A stretch of 53,871 nt of DNA from an uncultured Eubacteriales bacterium (GCA_900315425.1 OMZA01000013.1:1-53871); one strand, 5' to 3'; positions 43,002-51,565 are shown, counted from the first letter of the stretch. Made by a program: numbers and translations. Notes: generated by a model from the sequence alone, not told the origin.

Positions 43002-44021
43002 TTACTTAAGTGCTTCCTTTAATACTTCCAAATTACTTTCCATGATAGAAAGATATGTCACTCCATTTTCAACATCCTTTGATGTTGTTGACTGCATTGA
43101 ATCTAATGTAAGAATCTCCTGATCCTTTGTCTCTGTATTCTCAATAATTGTCTTAGCAATAGTCTGATCTGAGTTCTCAATTGTCAATACTGCCTTAAGT
43201 CCTAACTCATCAACTTTTCCAGCTAAAAATGTAATTGTCTTAAAACTTGCTTCTGTCTCTGCTGAACATCCACTAAACGCTGCATAATAGTTTAATCCAT
43301 AATCATCTACCATATATCTAAATGGGAATCTATCTCCAAATAAAATTGTATCCTTCTCAGCATTTTCTACTGCTTCTGTGTATTTTCCATCTAATTCATT
43401 TAACTTCTCAACATACACATCAGCGTTAGCTTTGTAAGTTTCTGCATTTTCTGAATCTATCTTCTCTAAACCTTCTTCAATACTTTCCACAATTGCAACT
43501 GCATTTCTGATTGAAAGCCAAACATGTTCATCATATTCTACTTCGCCCTCTTCAGCTTCCTCATGTTCGTGCTCGTGCTCTTCGCCTTCTTCATGGTCGT
43601 GGTTATGCTCTCCGTCTTGCATTCCCTCTACCATTTCCTCTTCTTTAACAGAATCTTCAAGAACATCCATGAGATTAATAACCACCATATCTTTATTAGT
43701 TGCTTCTTTTAATGCATCATCTACCCATGTATCTGATTCTCCACCTACATATATAAACATATCGCAATCTGATATTTTCATGATATCCTCTGCTGTACAC
43801 TGATAACTATGAAGATCTACTCCATTATCTAAAAGCATTGTAACATCTACATCATCTGCTTTATCTCCCAGTACATTTGTTACCCAATCATACTCTGGAA
43901 ATATTGTTGTTACTATCTTTATCTTTCCATCATCTTTTTTCGTGCTTACTCCTGTACATCCTGAAAGACAGCTTGCCACCATGGCTCCTGCCACTAATAT
44001 ACTCATATATTTACGTTTCAC
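43002..44021 (-). CDS. znuA: Zinc-binding lipoprotein ZnuA with His/Glu-rich loop
   Basis: A 339-residue cluster A-I solute-binding lipoprotein. The lipobox is CLSGCTG (Cys near 22). The metal pocket is formed by the conserved His in LDNGVDLHSYQCTAED and by DEHVWLSIRNAV and later motifs; between them an insert of ~25 residues (about 135-160) is almost all His, Glu and Gly (EEGEEHEHEHEEAEEGE). Such loops are typical of zinc, not manganese, binding proteins. It delivers Zn(II) to ZnuBC at the outer face of the membrane. Second gene of the operon, 60 bases after the Fur-family regulator. Confidence 0.95.
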   Translation of the reverse strand: MKRKYMSILVAGAMVASCLSGCTGVSTKKDDGKIKIVTTIFPEYDWVTNVLGDKADDVDVTMLLDNGVDLHSYQCTAEDIMKISDCDMFIYVGGESDTWVDDALKEATNKDMVVINLMDVLEDSVKEEEMVEGMQDGEHNHDHEEGEEHEHEHEEAEEGEVEYDEHVWLSIRNAVAIVESIEEGLEKIDSENAETYKANADVYVEKLNELDGKYTEAVENAEKDTILFGDRFPFRYMVDDYGLNYYAAFSGCSAETEASFKTITFLAGKVDELGLKAVLTIENSDQTIAKTIIENTETKDQEILTLDSMQSTTSKDVENGVTYLSIMESNLEVLKEALK

Positions 44022-44081
44022 AATTATTCCTCCGTTAATTTTTTTTAAGAACTAATGTTTAATCCCTTTTGCAACCTGTTT

Positions 44082-44495
44082 TTATATACAATCCTCACAA
44101 ACTCCATAAAATACTGTTCTCATTGGGTCCATCTTGAATTTATGTTCTTCATATAAGTGCTTTTGAATCTCTTCAAGTTCTTCGCAATGCATATGTATTA
44201 GTTTTCCACATTTCTCACATTTACAATGAAAGCAACACTCATGTTCATGATGACTTTCTTTTCCTACATATTCAAAACATGCAGGACTATTAGGTTCAAT
44301 TATGTATTTATTAATAACACCCTCATCCACAAGGCTTTCTAACTGCCTATATATGGTGGACTTTCCAATAGGTGCTCCAATTTCTTTAAAATAATCACAC
44401 ACATCACAAGCCGTGACATGACTTCCTGATAACTTTTTAAGATATTCTAAAAGTATATCCTTTTGTTTTGTCTTATATTTTGATCTGGAATTCAT
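44082..44495 (-). CDS. Fur-family regulator (probably Zur)
   Basis: A 137-residue Fur-family repressor: winged helix in residues 1-80 (KKLSGSHVTACDVCDYFKE, then PIGKSTIYRQLESLVDEG), followed by the dimerisation domain with the structural zinc site CEKCG and CEDC at the end, and a His/Cys-rich regulatory segment SHHEHECCFHCK. It is the first gene of the zinc uptake operon, so it most likely senses zinc and represses the operon including itself. PerR- or Fur-type metal specificity cannot be excluded by sequence alone. A strong promoter precedes it. Confidence 0.85.
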   Translation of the reverse strand: MNSRSKYKTKQKDILLEYLKKLSGSHVTACDVCDYFKEIGAPIGKSTIYRQLESLVDEGVINKYIIEPNSPACFEYVGKESHHEHECCFHCKCEKCGKLIHMHCEELEEIQKHLYEEHKFKMDPMRTVFYGVCEDCI

Positions 44496-44532
44496 AACAA
44501 AACTCTCCCTTTGAATCTGAGAATCGTTCCCA

Positions 44533-44561
44533 ATTATATGTTAGGGTAAATAAAAAGTCAA
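44533..44561 (-). promoter_or_regulatory. Promoter of the zinc uptake operon
   Basis: On the minus strand: TTGACT (44556-44561), exactly 17 bp, then TATAAT (44533-44538), about 40 bases ahead of the Fur-family ATG. No recognisable TCGTAAT-type Zur box overlaps it; a perfect palindrome ATAATCGATTAT lies farther upstream at 44632-44643. Confidence 0.85.
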
Positions 44562-44681
44562 TACCCCAGATATTATCTAGGATTAAAGGATTGTTTATTC
44601 GTTAAACCCAATAAATTAGGGATATTAGATGATAATCGATTATGCAGTACAGCTCAATATGGGCACTTGGAAGCTTAAACA

Positions 44682-44717
44682 AAAAAAAAGCAAATCGAGA
44701 TAATTCTCTCGATTTGC
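44682..44717 (-). terminator. Terminator of the partner-switch operon
   Basis: Perfect 11-bp stem GCAAATCGAGA (44690-44700) and TCTCGATTTGC (44707-44717) followed on the minus strand by nine Ts. It lies 30 bases after the stop of the C_GCAxxG_C_C gene. Confidence 0.9.
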
Positions 44718-44746
44718 CGTTATATTCTATATCCTCTTCCTAGATA

Positions 44747-45136
44747 CTATATTTCAAACACTCTTCCCACTGCCAAGATTGCATTGGAAACGCAATCCGG
44801 GCAACTGCATAACATCTTACCTGTAGTTATACCTTTTAAGTCTTTACAGATTGTGGCGCCACTGAGTTCTTGGAATTTTTCTACGATTTGTTTTGAATAT
44901 CTGGGAGTTGCTTTGCCTTCTGTTAAGAAGCCTGCTACTATTACAGCTCCAATTAAGGCACCACAAGTTCCTTCCATATTACCCATTCCTGCTGCAAATC
45001 CAGCTGAAAGTATTGTTAACTTATCTGGGTCTATATCTATCATATCTTCAAAAGCTGCAAGAACAGATCTGGTGCAATTATATCTACCAGTAGCTTTATA
45101 CTCATATCCTTTTTTTGCTCTTTCCTCTATGGTCAT
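44747..45136 (-). CDS. C_GCAxxG_C_C family protein
   Basis: A 129-residue Cys-rich protein, start at ATG 45136 with GGAGGT seven bases upstream (the open frame continues to 45187 but overlaps the previous gene). The family pattern is clear: RYNCTRSVLAAF, then a Gly-rich FAAGMGNMEGTCGALIGAV, and the C-terminal pair LCSCPDCV. Such proteins are putative redox or metal/electron carriers, often beside radical SAM or dehydrogenase genes; function unknown. It is the last gene of the partner-switch operon, before a strong terminator, and the reason for its link with RsbW-like signalling is not evident. Confidence 0.8.
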   Translation of the reverse strand: MTIEERAKKGYEYKATGRYNCTRSVLAAFEDMIDIDPDKLTILSAGFAAGMGNMEGTCGALIGAVIVAGFLTEGKATPRYSKQIVEKFQELSGATICKDLKGITTGKMLCSCPDCVSNAILAVGRVFEI

Positions 45137-45177
45137 ACCTGATACCTCCATAAACTCAAAGGGAAATAACTTCAGAA

Positions 45178-45642
45178 TTAATCCCAATTATTTTTAAGTG
45201 TAAGGATGTTCTTTCCGTGGCTGTATTCATAAGAAATATCATCCATCAATTTCTTAGTCATATAGATACCAAGACCTCCCATTTGACGTTCCGACACTTT
45301 AAGTTTAACATCCGGATCTTTTTTCTCTAGTGGGTTGTAAGGTTTTCCCTGATCTATAAATACAATCTCCATATACTTATCATCCTGATTGATATCCACA
45401 GAAATCTTTGCCATACCAGTGTTAGGACTATAGGCGTAGTGTGCAATGTTTACATATATCTCCTCAACAGATATTTTAATTTGGTTCATCCGTTTTGTAG
45501 AGAAATTACACTTGTCTAGATTTTCATCAATAAACTCTTCAACCTTTTCAAGATTTTCAATTGTCGCTTCGATACTTAATTCAGATATCTTATTTTTTAT
45601 ATCCATATTCTTTTCAATTTCCTTGTATTCAAAACACATCAT
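45178..45642 (-). CDS. RsbW-like anti-sigma/serine kinase (HATPase)
   Basis: A 154-residue GHKL ATPase of the anti-sigma-factor kinase type. The N-box is KISVEEIYVNIAHYAYSP (Glu and Asn for Mg-ATP), G1 box FIDQGKPYNPLEKKD, and G2 box GGLGIYMTKKLMDD. It should phosphorylate the STAS antagonist of the same operon at Ser and bind a sigma factor or another partner when the antagonist is phosphorylated. Met 13 (45606) is an alternative start and may be the older one, because a nitroreductase fragment now ends four bases upstream. No sigma factor gene lies next to it. Confidence 0.85.
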   Translation of the reverse strand: MMCFEYKEIEKNMDIKNKISELSIEATIENLEKVEEFIDENLDKCNFSTKRMNQIKISVEEIYVNIAHYAYSPNTGMAKISVDINQDDKYMEIVFIDQGKPYNPLEKKDPDVKLKVSERQMGGLGIYMTKKLMDDISYEYSHGKNILTLKNNWD

Positions 45643-45645
45643 CGT

Positions 45646-45963
45646 TTATTCAATCCAAAAAATTCTGTTATCTTTTCTTTTGGCTGCTTCAGGAATAGGA
45701 CCATCAGGATAACCTACTACAAGGTGTCCGATACCTTCCCATTCTCCTTGGACTCCTAGATTATCAAGAACTTCTATCCATTCAGGTTTATCAAACTCCT
45801 CTTTAGCTCTGTGAATCCATATACCACCAAGCCCTAATGAGTGAGCTGCTAACATCATATTACCCATGACTAAGCTACCATCATACACATGAGTTGGCCA
45901 ATCTTTTCTTCCTAGAACTATAAGCACAACCGGAGCACCATAAAAAGGATCAAAACTTTCATC
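45646..45963 (-). pseudogene. Nitroreductase remnant (3' part)
   Basis: About 105 codons of the C-terminal half of a nitroreductase-family FMN enzyme: FDPFYGAPVVLIVLGRK, then SLVMGNMMLAAHSLGLGGIW, and EGIGHLVVGYPDG near the end. The N-terminal FMN-binding half is missing; the frame opens directly after a stop, 11 bases after the acyltransferase stop. It is a remnant lodged between two genes of an otherwise intact operon. A 93-residue product from an internal ATG (45927) is possible but would not fold as a nitroreductase. Confidence 0.75.
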
Positions 45964-45974
45964 TCAAGTCAAAA

Positions 45975-47060
45975 CTATTCTTTAGACTTCTTTAATGTCG
46001 TTACAAACTTTACTAACAAACATGTAACTATAAGAACACATAGAGCAATTAAAGCATTGCTCCATATGCTAGTAACCTTTATTAATACAACAAACAAAGG
46101 ACTTACAAACAACCAATGTGCTACAAAAATATTCATAACATTGTAGCTCATAAATGATAACACACTGTTTAATTTACCCTTTGTAAGAGTCATTATCCCA
46201 AAAGCTAATGAAAGCTCAAGGCAAACAATTCCAACTGCACAGATTATGTTCCAAAATGTAAGAGCATAATAATCAATACCCTCAACCCAACCAGGATTCA
46301 TGGCTGCATTACGAATATCGTTTAACTGAATTACTAACTGACTAATAGTTACTAAAACAACGCCAATTACCAAAGAAGTTAAGGCAAATTTCTTTCTGTT
46401 ATTCCATTTACGATATAAAATACCAGCGCCATAGCCCATTATTGGAAATGTAGCCCAAGGAACTAGTGGGAACCAAGAGTAAGTATTTTGTCTTACAAAT
46501 ATACCTAAAATAGTTGCAACCCACTGATTACCTGAAAAAGATTCAGGCTTTACAAGAATTGTAGTTACAAGAATTGCTACGATTATAGTTATACAGATTC
46601 CCAAACGTACGTAAGGTTTATCCTGTAATTTTTTCATTAACGCAAAAAAGCACATACAAAGAGCTGCAAAGGAATAGATATTAAAACCAATAACTGCCCA
46701 TGGATGATCCAAAAAAGCTCCAAAGTGGCCTGGGTCTATCAACCCTGGTAAAATTGCATAGAAGAAATTAACATAAAACAACAAAAGTCCTAATTGAAGT
46801 GCTCTTTTAAGATAAGACTTAGGAGTTGCTCTATCTGAAAAAGCAACGCCCCATCCCATAGCAAAGGTGAACACACCTGCTGCTGGGATTCCGCCTAAAA
46901 ATTCAATTAATGTATATGGAATACTTCCTGGTAAAGTCCATGCGTCTGTAAAATAATCGATAGAACCTTCAAGAATGTGAACAAATACCATTCCTATAAT
47001 GGCTATACCCTTCATAAGTTCTATTTCTTGAACTCTCTTCGTACTTGAATATTTACTCAT
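45975..47060 (-). CDS. Membrane acyltransferase-like protein 1 (HGSNAT/DUF1624-like)
   Basis: A 361-residue membrane protein with about ten helices, of the acyltransferase/heparan-alpha-glucosaminide N-acetyltransferase-like group. The first helix block VQEIELMKGIAIIGMVFVHI has the family's 'R..e.D.lrGi.il.mv..H' layout, with His at the end of helix 1, and the second block GVFTFAMGWGVAFSDR is the typical 'F.f..G...a.s.R' stretch. Such enzymes move acyl groups from cytosolic donors to extracellular sugars. It follows the SpoIIE-type phosphatase gene by two bases. Its link with a partner switch suggests that surface acylation is regulated by signalling; inference. Confidence 0.75.
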   Translation of the reverse strand: MSKYSSTKRVQEIELMKGIAIIGMVFVHILEGSIDYFTDAWTLPGSIPYTLIEFLGGIPAAGVFTFAMGWGVAFSDRATPKSYLKRALQLGLLLFYVNFFYAILPGLIDPGHFGAFLDHPWAVIGFNIYSFAALCMCFFALMKKLQDKPYVRLGICITIIVAILVTTILVKPESFSGNQWVATILGIFVRQNTYSWFPLVPWATFPIMGYGAGILYRKWNNRKKFALTSLVIGVVLVTISQLVIQLNDIRNAAMNPGWVEGIDYYALTFWNIICAVGIVCLELSLAFGIMTLTKGKLNSVLSFMSYNVMNIFVAHWLFVSPLFVVLIKVTSIWSNALIALCVLIVTCLLVKFVTTLKKSKE

Positions 47061-47062
47061 AT

Positions 47063-48661
47063 TTATTTATCCTCTTCTTCATTTGTTGGAATACCAAAAT
47101 ATTCGAAACAAAGCATTGTAATATCATCAAACTGCTCTGCCCCATTAATAAAAGCATAAATGGAATTCATAACTATTTCTATGGTTTTCTTTGGATTGTC
47201 ATCATTTTCTTTATTTAATGCACTTAGCATTCTATCCGTACCATATAATTTATCGTTCTTATTGGTTGCCTCAGGCACTCCATCGGTGTATACAAATAAT
47301 TTGTCACCAGGATGAAGCTCAAATTCGTGATTCTTGAATATGGTTTTCTTAAGAGTAGCAACCGGAGGTGAGTGCTTGTACTCAACCAATTCATACTCTC
47401 CGCCTTTTCGACAAATAACAGGATGTTCATGTCCTGCATTAGTAGCAATACCCTTTCCTGTTGTTAAATCAACAATAGCCAACCATACTGTAACAAACTG
47501 CCTCTCTTTATTATTCTCCAGAAGTTGTCTATTAACATTTCCAAGGGCCTGACCCGGGTCCTCTCCGGCCTGAACATGATTCTTAATGAGAATCTTTGAA
47601 ATCATCATAAATAACGATGCCGGAATACCTTTTCCTGAAACATCTGCCATAACCAAAGCCATATGCGTGTCATCAACCATAAAGAAATCATAAAAATCTC
47701 CGCCAACGGTTTTCGCCGGTTTCATAAATGCATATATATCAAATTCTTTTCGATCAGGGAATGCCGGAAAAACATTAGGAAGCTGGTTCTCCTGAATAGA
47801 AGCGGCCATATTAAGCTCTGCTCCAATTCTTTCTTTTTCAGCTGTAATACTTATATTATCCTTGATATATTCTCTAAGTTCCTTATTCATTTTCTCAAAG
47901 GCCTTAGATAATACCTCAAGTTCATCACCTGTATGAATATCAGATACATACATGGTATCTTTATCCAATCTATCTGTTAAATCCTTAGATACATTGATAA
48001 GTTTGTTCATTGGTGTTACTATATGTCTATTAAAATAATGATAGAACACAAGAGTATACACCAACATCAAAACAATAACATACGAAAGAACTGCCCATAT
48101 AATTTTAGCCACTGCAACTCTAATCTCTTTTAAAGAAAAATCAGCCAATGCCAGGGCAACGATTTCACCTTTACTATTTCTTATAGGAGTTGCTGCTGTT
48201 GCAATATACCCAAACTCCTTATCGGAAACATAGCACAAGGTCTTAACTTTTTTGCCTTTAAACTTATCTTGCATCCATTCCTTACCGCCTTGAGAATAAT
48301 CGGTTGTATAACCAATGGTTTCTTCTCCTGTAAAACCATTAGACCAAATATATAACACATTATCCTCAGTAGGAATTGCTACATAAACATATAAGGCTTT
48401 AAAATTCTTTGTACAATTGTCAATATTTTGTAAAACACTGTCGTAGTATTCATCAGGTTTCCCTGTTCTTAAATACTCTTCTATCTTATCACCATCAATA
48501 TCTCCCGCTAAAGTTGTTGTCAACGCCTCTCCAACATATTCGTACTTGCCTACAACATTCTTATTGAAATTAATAGCAATAACTGCAAATATACAAATAG
48601 AAACGACAACAGTAGATAAAATTAATCTAACAATAAATTTTTTATAAATGCTTTTTTTCAT
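47063..48661 (-). CDS. SpoIIE/RsbU-type PP2C phosphatase with membrane sensor
   Basis: A 532-residue protein: N-terminal helix (KFIVRLILSTVVVSICIFAV), an extracellular sensor of ~150 residues that resembles a double-Cache fold, a second helix near 190-210 (VLSYVIVLMLVYTLVFYHYF), a HAMP-like linker, and a C-terminal PP2C phosphatase. In the phosphatase, the metal-binding Asp residues appear in AKTVGGDFYDFFMVD, VMADVSGKGIPASLFM and FDDITML. It should dephosphorylate the STAS antagonist of the operon in response to an outside signal. Overlaps the upstream acyltransferase gene by 20 bases. Confidence 0.9.
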   Translation of the reverse strand: MKKSIYKKFIVRLILSTVVVSICIFAVIAINFNKNVVGKYEYVGEALTTTLAGDIDGDKIEEYLRTGKPDEYYDSVLQNIDNCTKNFKALYVYVAIPTEDNVLYIWSNGFTGEETIGYTTDYSQGGKEWMQDKFKGKKVKTLCYVSDKEFGYIATAATPIRNSKGEIVALALADFSLKEIRVAVAKIIWAVLSYVIVLMLVYTLVFYHYFNRHIVTPMNKLINVSKDLTDRLDKDTMYVSDIHTGDELEVLSKAFEKMNKELREYIKDNISITAEKERIGAELNMAASIQENQLPNVFPAFPDRKEFDIYAFMKPAKTVGGDFYDFFMVDDTHMALVMADVSGKGIPASLFMMISKILIKNHVQAGEDPGQALGNVNRQLLENNKERQFVTVWLAIVDLTTGKGIATNAGHEHPVICRKGGEYELVEYKHSPPVATLKKTIFKNHEFELHPGDKLFVYTDGVPEATNKNDKLYGTDRMLSALNKENDDNPKKTIEIVMNSIYAFINGAEQFDDITMLCFEYFGIPTNEEEDK

Positions 48662-49766
48662 TTCTAAACCTTACCCATACTTCAGCTAACACTACAGAAA
48701 GCACACTAAGTGATAAACCTAATATCAAACTCTGTAATGATGTTAAATATTTACTTCCACATGCAATATAAATAACAACGTTAGCCGTCCACCACACAAG
48801 AACCCACTGTATGAAATATACAATTGTAATATTTTTGCTTATACTGCTGATGACTCTCATGGCTTTCTCCGGTAAATGCTTCACGATAAAATAGTATAAA
48901 CCAAACATACCAATCTCAGTACATACGCATAACAAAAGGTCCAATGTATTGAAATGATAGAATACATTTGCTCCGGGACCACCCATCATACCAAATCTCA
49001 TTTGATACTCAATAACGTAGATAATAATTGGAATTATCAACAAAGGCAACGTAATCCATTTATAAAACGTATCTTTATCTTTTACTCGTTTTAAATAAAG
49101 TCCAAAAATGTAGCCGGTGGCATACATCATAAACCACACAAGAAGTGGATACTCGGACATAACAATCTCAAGACCTGAACCATCATCAATACCAATGAAA
49201 TGTCCTAGAAAAATATTAAGTGGTACACTTTTAAAATAGGTATTATTCAAAGGAATTGATATAAGCTGCATAGCCAGGGAAACAAACCAGATTTTCCATG
49301 GTGTCAACTTGAGTAATTTTAAAATACCCATAAAAAACATTCCAATAGCTGCAAACTGCAATACATCGCTACCAAAAAATTTGTATGGTAATAATTCTAA
49401 GTACATTTTTTTGTCCCCGGTTATGGCATAACCCACCAAGGATGGAATTAAGAACCTACATACATTAAGCAAAGTAGCAATACACGCTACGTTCAAACTT
49501 CTTCTTACCAAGTCCTTACCACTATTTTTCCTTGTATATGCCAGACCAATACCCATGGAAAACATAAACATTGGTGCTGCCCAAGGACCACCTAAAATAC
49601 TATCAAAAAAATATGGCAAGCCACCCCAGAGTTGCTTTTCCGTTGAACATTCTACGTATACGTGAATTGTTGCAAGGAAAAATATTACAACTGCCTTTGA
49701 TAAATCAATCTCTGGTTGTCTTCCCATATTTACATCAGTTTTTGAAAAGAACTTATTCCCTGTCAT
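48642..49766 (-). CDS. Membrane acyltransferase-like protein 2
   Basis: A 374-residue membrane protein with about ten helices, related in layout to the gene at 45975. The first helix block GRQPEIDLSKAVVIFFLATI ends with His in 'HVYVE', and the second block WAAPMFMFSMGIGLAYTRKN matches its partner's 'F.F.MG.G.A..' block. The two are diverged paralogues in the same operon, on either side of the phosphatase gene. An enzyme that adds acetyl or acyl groups to extracellular polymer is the family expectation; catalytic activity is unproven. The 31-base gap to the STAS gene contains its ribosome binding site (AAGGAGATC). Confidence 0.75.
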   Translation of the reverse strand: MTGNKFFSKTDVNMGRQPEIDLSKAVVIFFLATIHVYVECSTEKQLWGGLPYFFDSILGGPWAAPMFMFSMGIGLAYTRKNSGKDLVRRSLNVACIATLLNVCRFLIPSLVGYAITGDKKMYLELLPYKFFGSDVLQFAAIGMFFMGILKLLKLTPWKIWFVSLAMQLISIPLNNTYFKSVPLNIFLGHFIGIDDGSGLEIVMSEYPLLVWFMMYATGYIFGLYLKRVKDKDTFYKWITLPLLIIPIIIYVIEYQMRFGMMGGPGANVFYHFNTLDLLLCVCTEIGMFGLYYFIVKHLPEKAMRVISSISKNITIVYFIQWVLVWWTANVVIYIACGSKYLTSLQSLILGLSLSVLSVVLAEVWVRFRNEKKHL

Positions 49767-49796
49767 AATTGATCTCCTTAACTTTTATTTTACCAA

Positions 49797-50093
49797 TTAT
49801 TCAATTGTAAGCACTTCATCAAAACCAGTAACTTCAAAAATATCCATTACTTCGCTACTTGCATTAATAACCTTCATGTCACCCTGGTCTTCCATAACCT
49901 GTGCAACACCTAGTAAAACTCGAAGTCCAGCACTGGAAATATACTCAAGATTCTTAAGATCTACCACAAGATTTGTTATTCCATCAAGTGCTGTATCAAC
50001 TTCTTTTTCAAGTTCCGGAGATGTGAGAGTATCAAGTCTTCCCTCTATCTCAATTGTTAAATTTGAATCCTCTTTATTAATATTTACATTCAT
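49797..50093 (-). CDS. STAS anti-sigma-factor antagonist (RsbV/SpoIIAA-like)
   Basis: A 98-residue STAS protein, first gene of the partner-switch operon. The phosphorylatable serine is in YISSAGLRVLLGV (second Ser of the pair), with the typical start LTIEIEGRLDTLTSPELEKE and a later VINASSEVMDIFEVTGFDEV. Phosphorylation by the RsbW-like kinase at 45178 and dephosphorylation by the SpoIIE-type phosphatase at 47063 would decide which partner is free. AGAGAGG precedes ATG 50093. An 11-bp direct repeat TTGAAAGAGAG occurs twice in the leader (50102-50112 and 50126-50136). Confidence 0.9.
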   Translation of the reverse strand: MNVNINKEDSNLTIEIEGRLDTLTSPELEKEVDTALDGITNLVVDLKNLEYISSAGLRVLLGVAQVMEDQGDMKVINASSEVMDIFEVTGFDEVLTIE

Positions 50094-50139
50094 AGATAAA
50101 CCTCTCTTTCAATATATTCCTAAAACTCTCTTTCAAATA

Positions 50140-50169
50140 ATTATAAAATTCTCCCTCTTAAAAGTCTAG
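50140..50169 (-). promoter_or_regulatory. Possible promoter of the partner-switch operon
   Basis: On the minus strand TAGACT (50164-50169), 18 bp, then a perfect TATAAT (50140-50145), about 45 bases before the STAS start. The -10 is convincing; the -35 is weak. No alternative-sigma (SigB-like GTTT/GGGTAT) promoter is visible. Confidence 0.45.
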
Positions 50170-50188
50170 TATTTTTACTTATCCTTTA

Positions 50189-50563
50189 TTATTCCACCCT
50201 TACAACACTTGCTCCAAATGGAGCCAGGGATAATTTTGCTATTTTAAAGAACTGAAGTCCAAAAGGAAGACCTATGATAGTTATGCAAAGTAACAAACCC
50301 ATGAATGCATTCATAATTGCCAGTTCAATGCCTGAGAATATAAACCATACAACATTTACGATAAAAGAACCGGCTCCTCCTCCGTATTCAACTTCTTTTC
50401 CAAATGGATTAAATGAGATAGATGCCAACTTGAAACATTGTAATCCAATTGGAATTCCAATAATTGTACAACACCATATTATTCCGGTAAATATCCACCC
50501 TAGTGCGCTAATCCATCCCCCAAGTATTATCCATAATAAATTACCTAAAAAATTCATTTTCAT
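50189..50563 (-). CDS. YccF-family membrane protein
   Basis: A 124-residue inner-membrane protein of the YccF family, two repeats of about 55 residues, each with a hydrophobic helix and the 'IGiPiG.q.fk.a.l...PFG' block: IIGIPIGLQCFKLASISFNP and later IIGLPFGLQFFKIAKLSLAP. Molecular role unknown. It lies six bases after the flavodoxin-like gene and on the same strand as the partner-switch operon, but about 95 bases and a separate promoter intervene. Confidence 0.9.
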   Translation of the reverse strand: MKMNFLGNLLWIILGGWISALGWIFTGIIWCCTIIGIPIGLQCFKLASISFNPFGKEVEYGGGAGSFIVNVVWFIFSGIELAIMNAFMGLLLCITIIGLPFGLQFFKIAKLSLAPFGASVVRVE

Positions 50564-50569
50564 TTCCTC

Positions 50570-51076
50570 CTACATTTTTATATCAAGACCTGTTTTTTTT
50601 ATAAGCTCTACATTTTTTATACCATAGAAGTTCTGGGCAAGCGCTTTAACATATCCAAACCCAAACTCTTCCGGTACATAATTTCCACCGGCGGTCATTA
50701 CATAATAGAGTTTTTTAGCTTTGCATAATCCCCTTGGAACACCTTCAGGTGTATACTCAAATGTTATTCCCAATACATTTATTAGTTCAATATATTGTTT
50801 TAATATCGATGGAAATGATAAATCCCAATATGGTGCAGCTATAACGATAGTATTCGCACGTGCAAACTGTCTTGCCATAGCAAATGATTCATCATCATAT
50901 TTTTTATCTGCTATCAATCTATCCCTATTTTTTAGAAATTCTTCATCAACCTTAGAAAATTTTATATTTTCAAGTTTTATTTCTTCATAATCTTCTGTTA
51001 TTTCTCCAAGGAGACGTTCTGCAAGCTGCCTTGTTCTTGATTCCTTGCGTACACACGCATTTACAAATAAAACCAT
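50570..51076 (-). CDS. Flavodoxin-like NAD(P)H oxidoreductase
   Basis: A 168-residue protein of the flavodoxin_2/NQO-azoreductase group. The FMN loop VNACVRKESRTRQLAERLL is at the start, then the PYW motif in IVIAAPYWDLSFPSILKQYI, and YYVMTAGGNYVPE for the second flavin loop. It should reduce quinones, azo dyes or nitro compounds with NAD(P)H. It is followed by the yccF-like gene; both probably share one transcript. Start at ATG 51076 with AAGGAGGAG nearby. Confidence 0.85.
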   Translation of the reverse strand: MVLFVNACVRKESRTRQLAERLLGEITEDYEEIKLENIKFSKVDEEFLKNRDRLIADKKYDDESFAMARQFARANTIVIAAPYWDLSFPSILKQYIELINVLGITFEYTPEGVPRGLCKAKKLYYVMTAGGNYVPEEFGFGYVKALAQNFYGIKNVELIKKTGLDIKM

Positions 51077-51152
51077 TTCCTCCTCCTTATATTTAACAAT
51101 TACATTTAGTACTTACACGCTTTATTATGATATTTAGATTCATATAATACAA

Positions 51153-51461
51153 TTAGTTTTTACTCTTTTTAACAGCATCATCCATAGCATTATTAGCTTC
51201 CTCATCCCATACTGTTCTTTCAGGTCCCAAGGTTCCATACATAGTATTTTCAAACGAATAGCACATTTTTGCAGTTTTGATTAATCTTTCATTTTCTATA
51301 TCATCAGAAAATGAACCTAGCCTATTATAAATATCTTGTGTAATTTCATAATCATATTCTTCGCGACCTTCTCTGCTGGTGTACATAATCTCAGCAAAAT
51401 ATCTGTTTGTATCAGCATCATAATACGCAGTCCAATTATTACCACTCTTCTTTGTTTTCAT
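51153..51461 (-). CDS. Hypothetical small cytosolic protein
   Basis: A 102-residue soluble protein with strand-rich start (NWTAYYDADTNRYFAEIMY) and helical acidic end. GGAG precedes ATG 51461. Similar short proteins are common in Lachnospiraceae, to my recollection, but have no function. Standing alone between the oxidoreductase and the acetyltransferase, it has no informative neighbours. Confidence 0.6.
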   Translation of the reverse strand: MKTKKSGNNWTAYYDADTNRYFAEIMYTSREGREEYDYEITQDIYNRLGSFSDDIENERLIKTAKMCYSFENTMYGTLGPERTVWDEEANNAMDDAVKKSKN

Positions 51462-51533
51462 TTTTCTCCTCCAATATTTATTTATCTTTTATTATACCAA
51501 CCTTTATACTATTCTTCAAAATATAATTAAAAT

Positions 51534-51565
51534 CAAAAAAAATCATGGCTATATTGCCATAATTT
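51534..51565 (-). terminator. Terminator of the acetyltransferase group
   Basis: Stem around AATTATGGC / GCCATGATT with a 6-base loop; on the minus strand it is followed by eight Ts. It ends transcription from the genes between 53357 and 51663. Confidence 0.75.
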
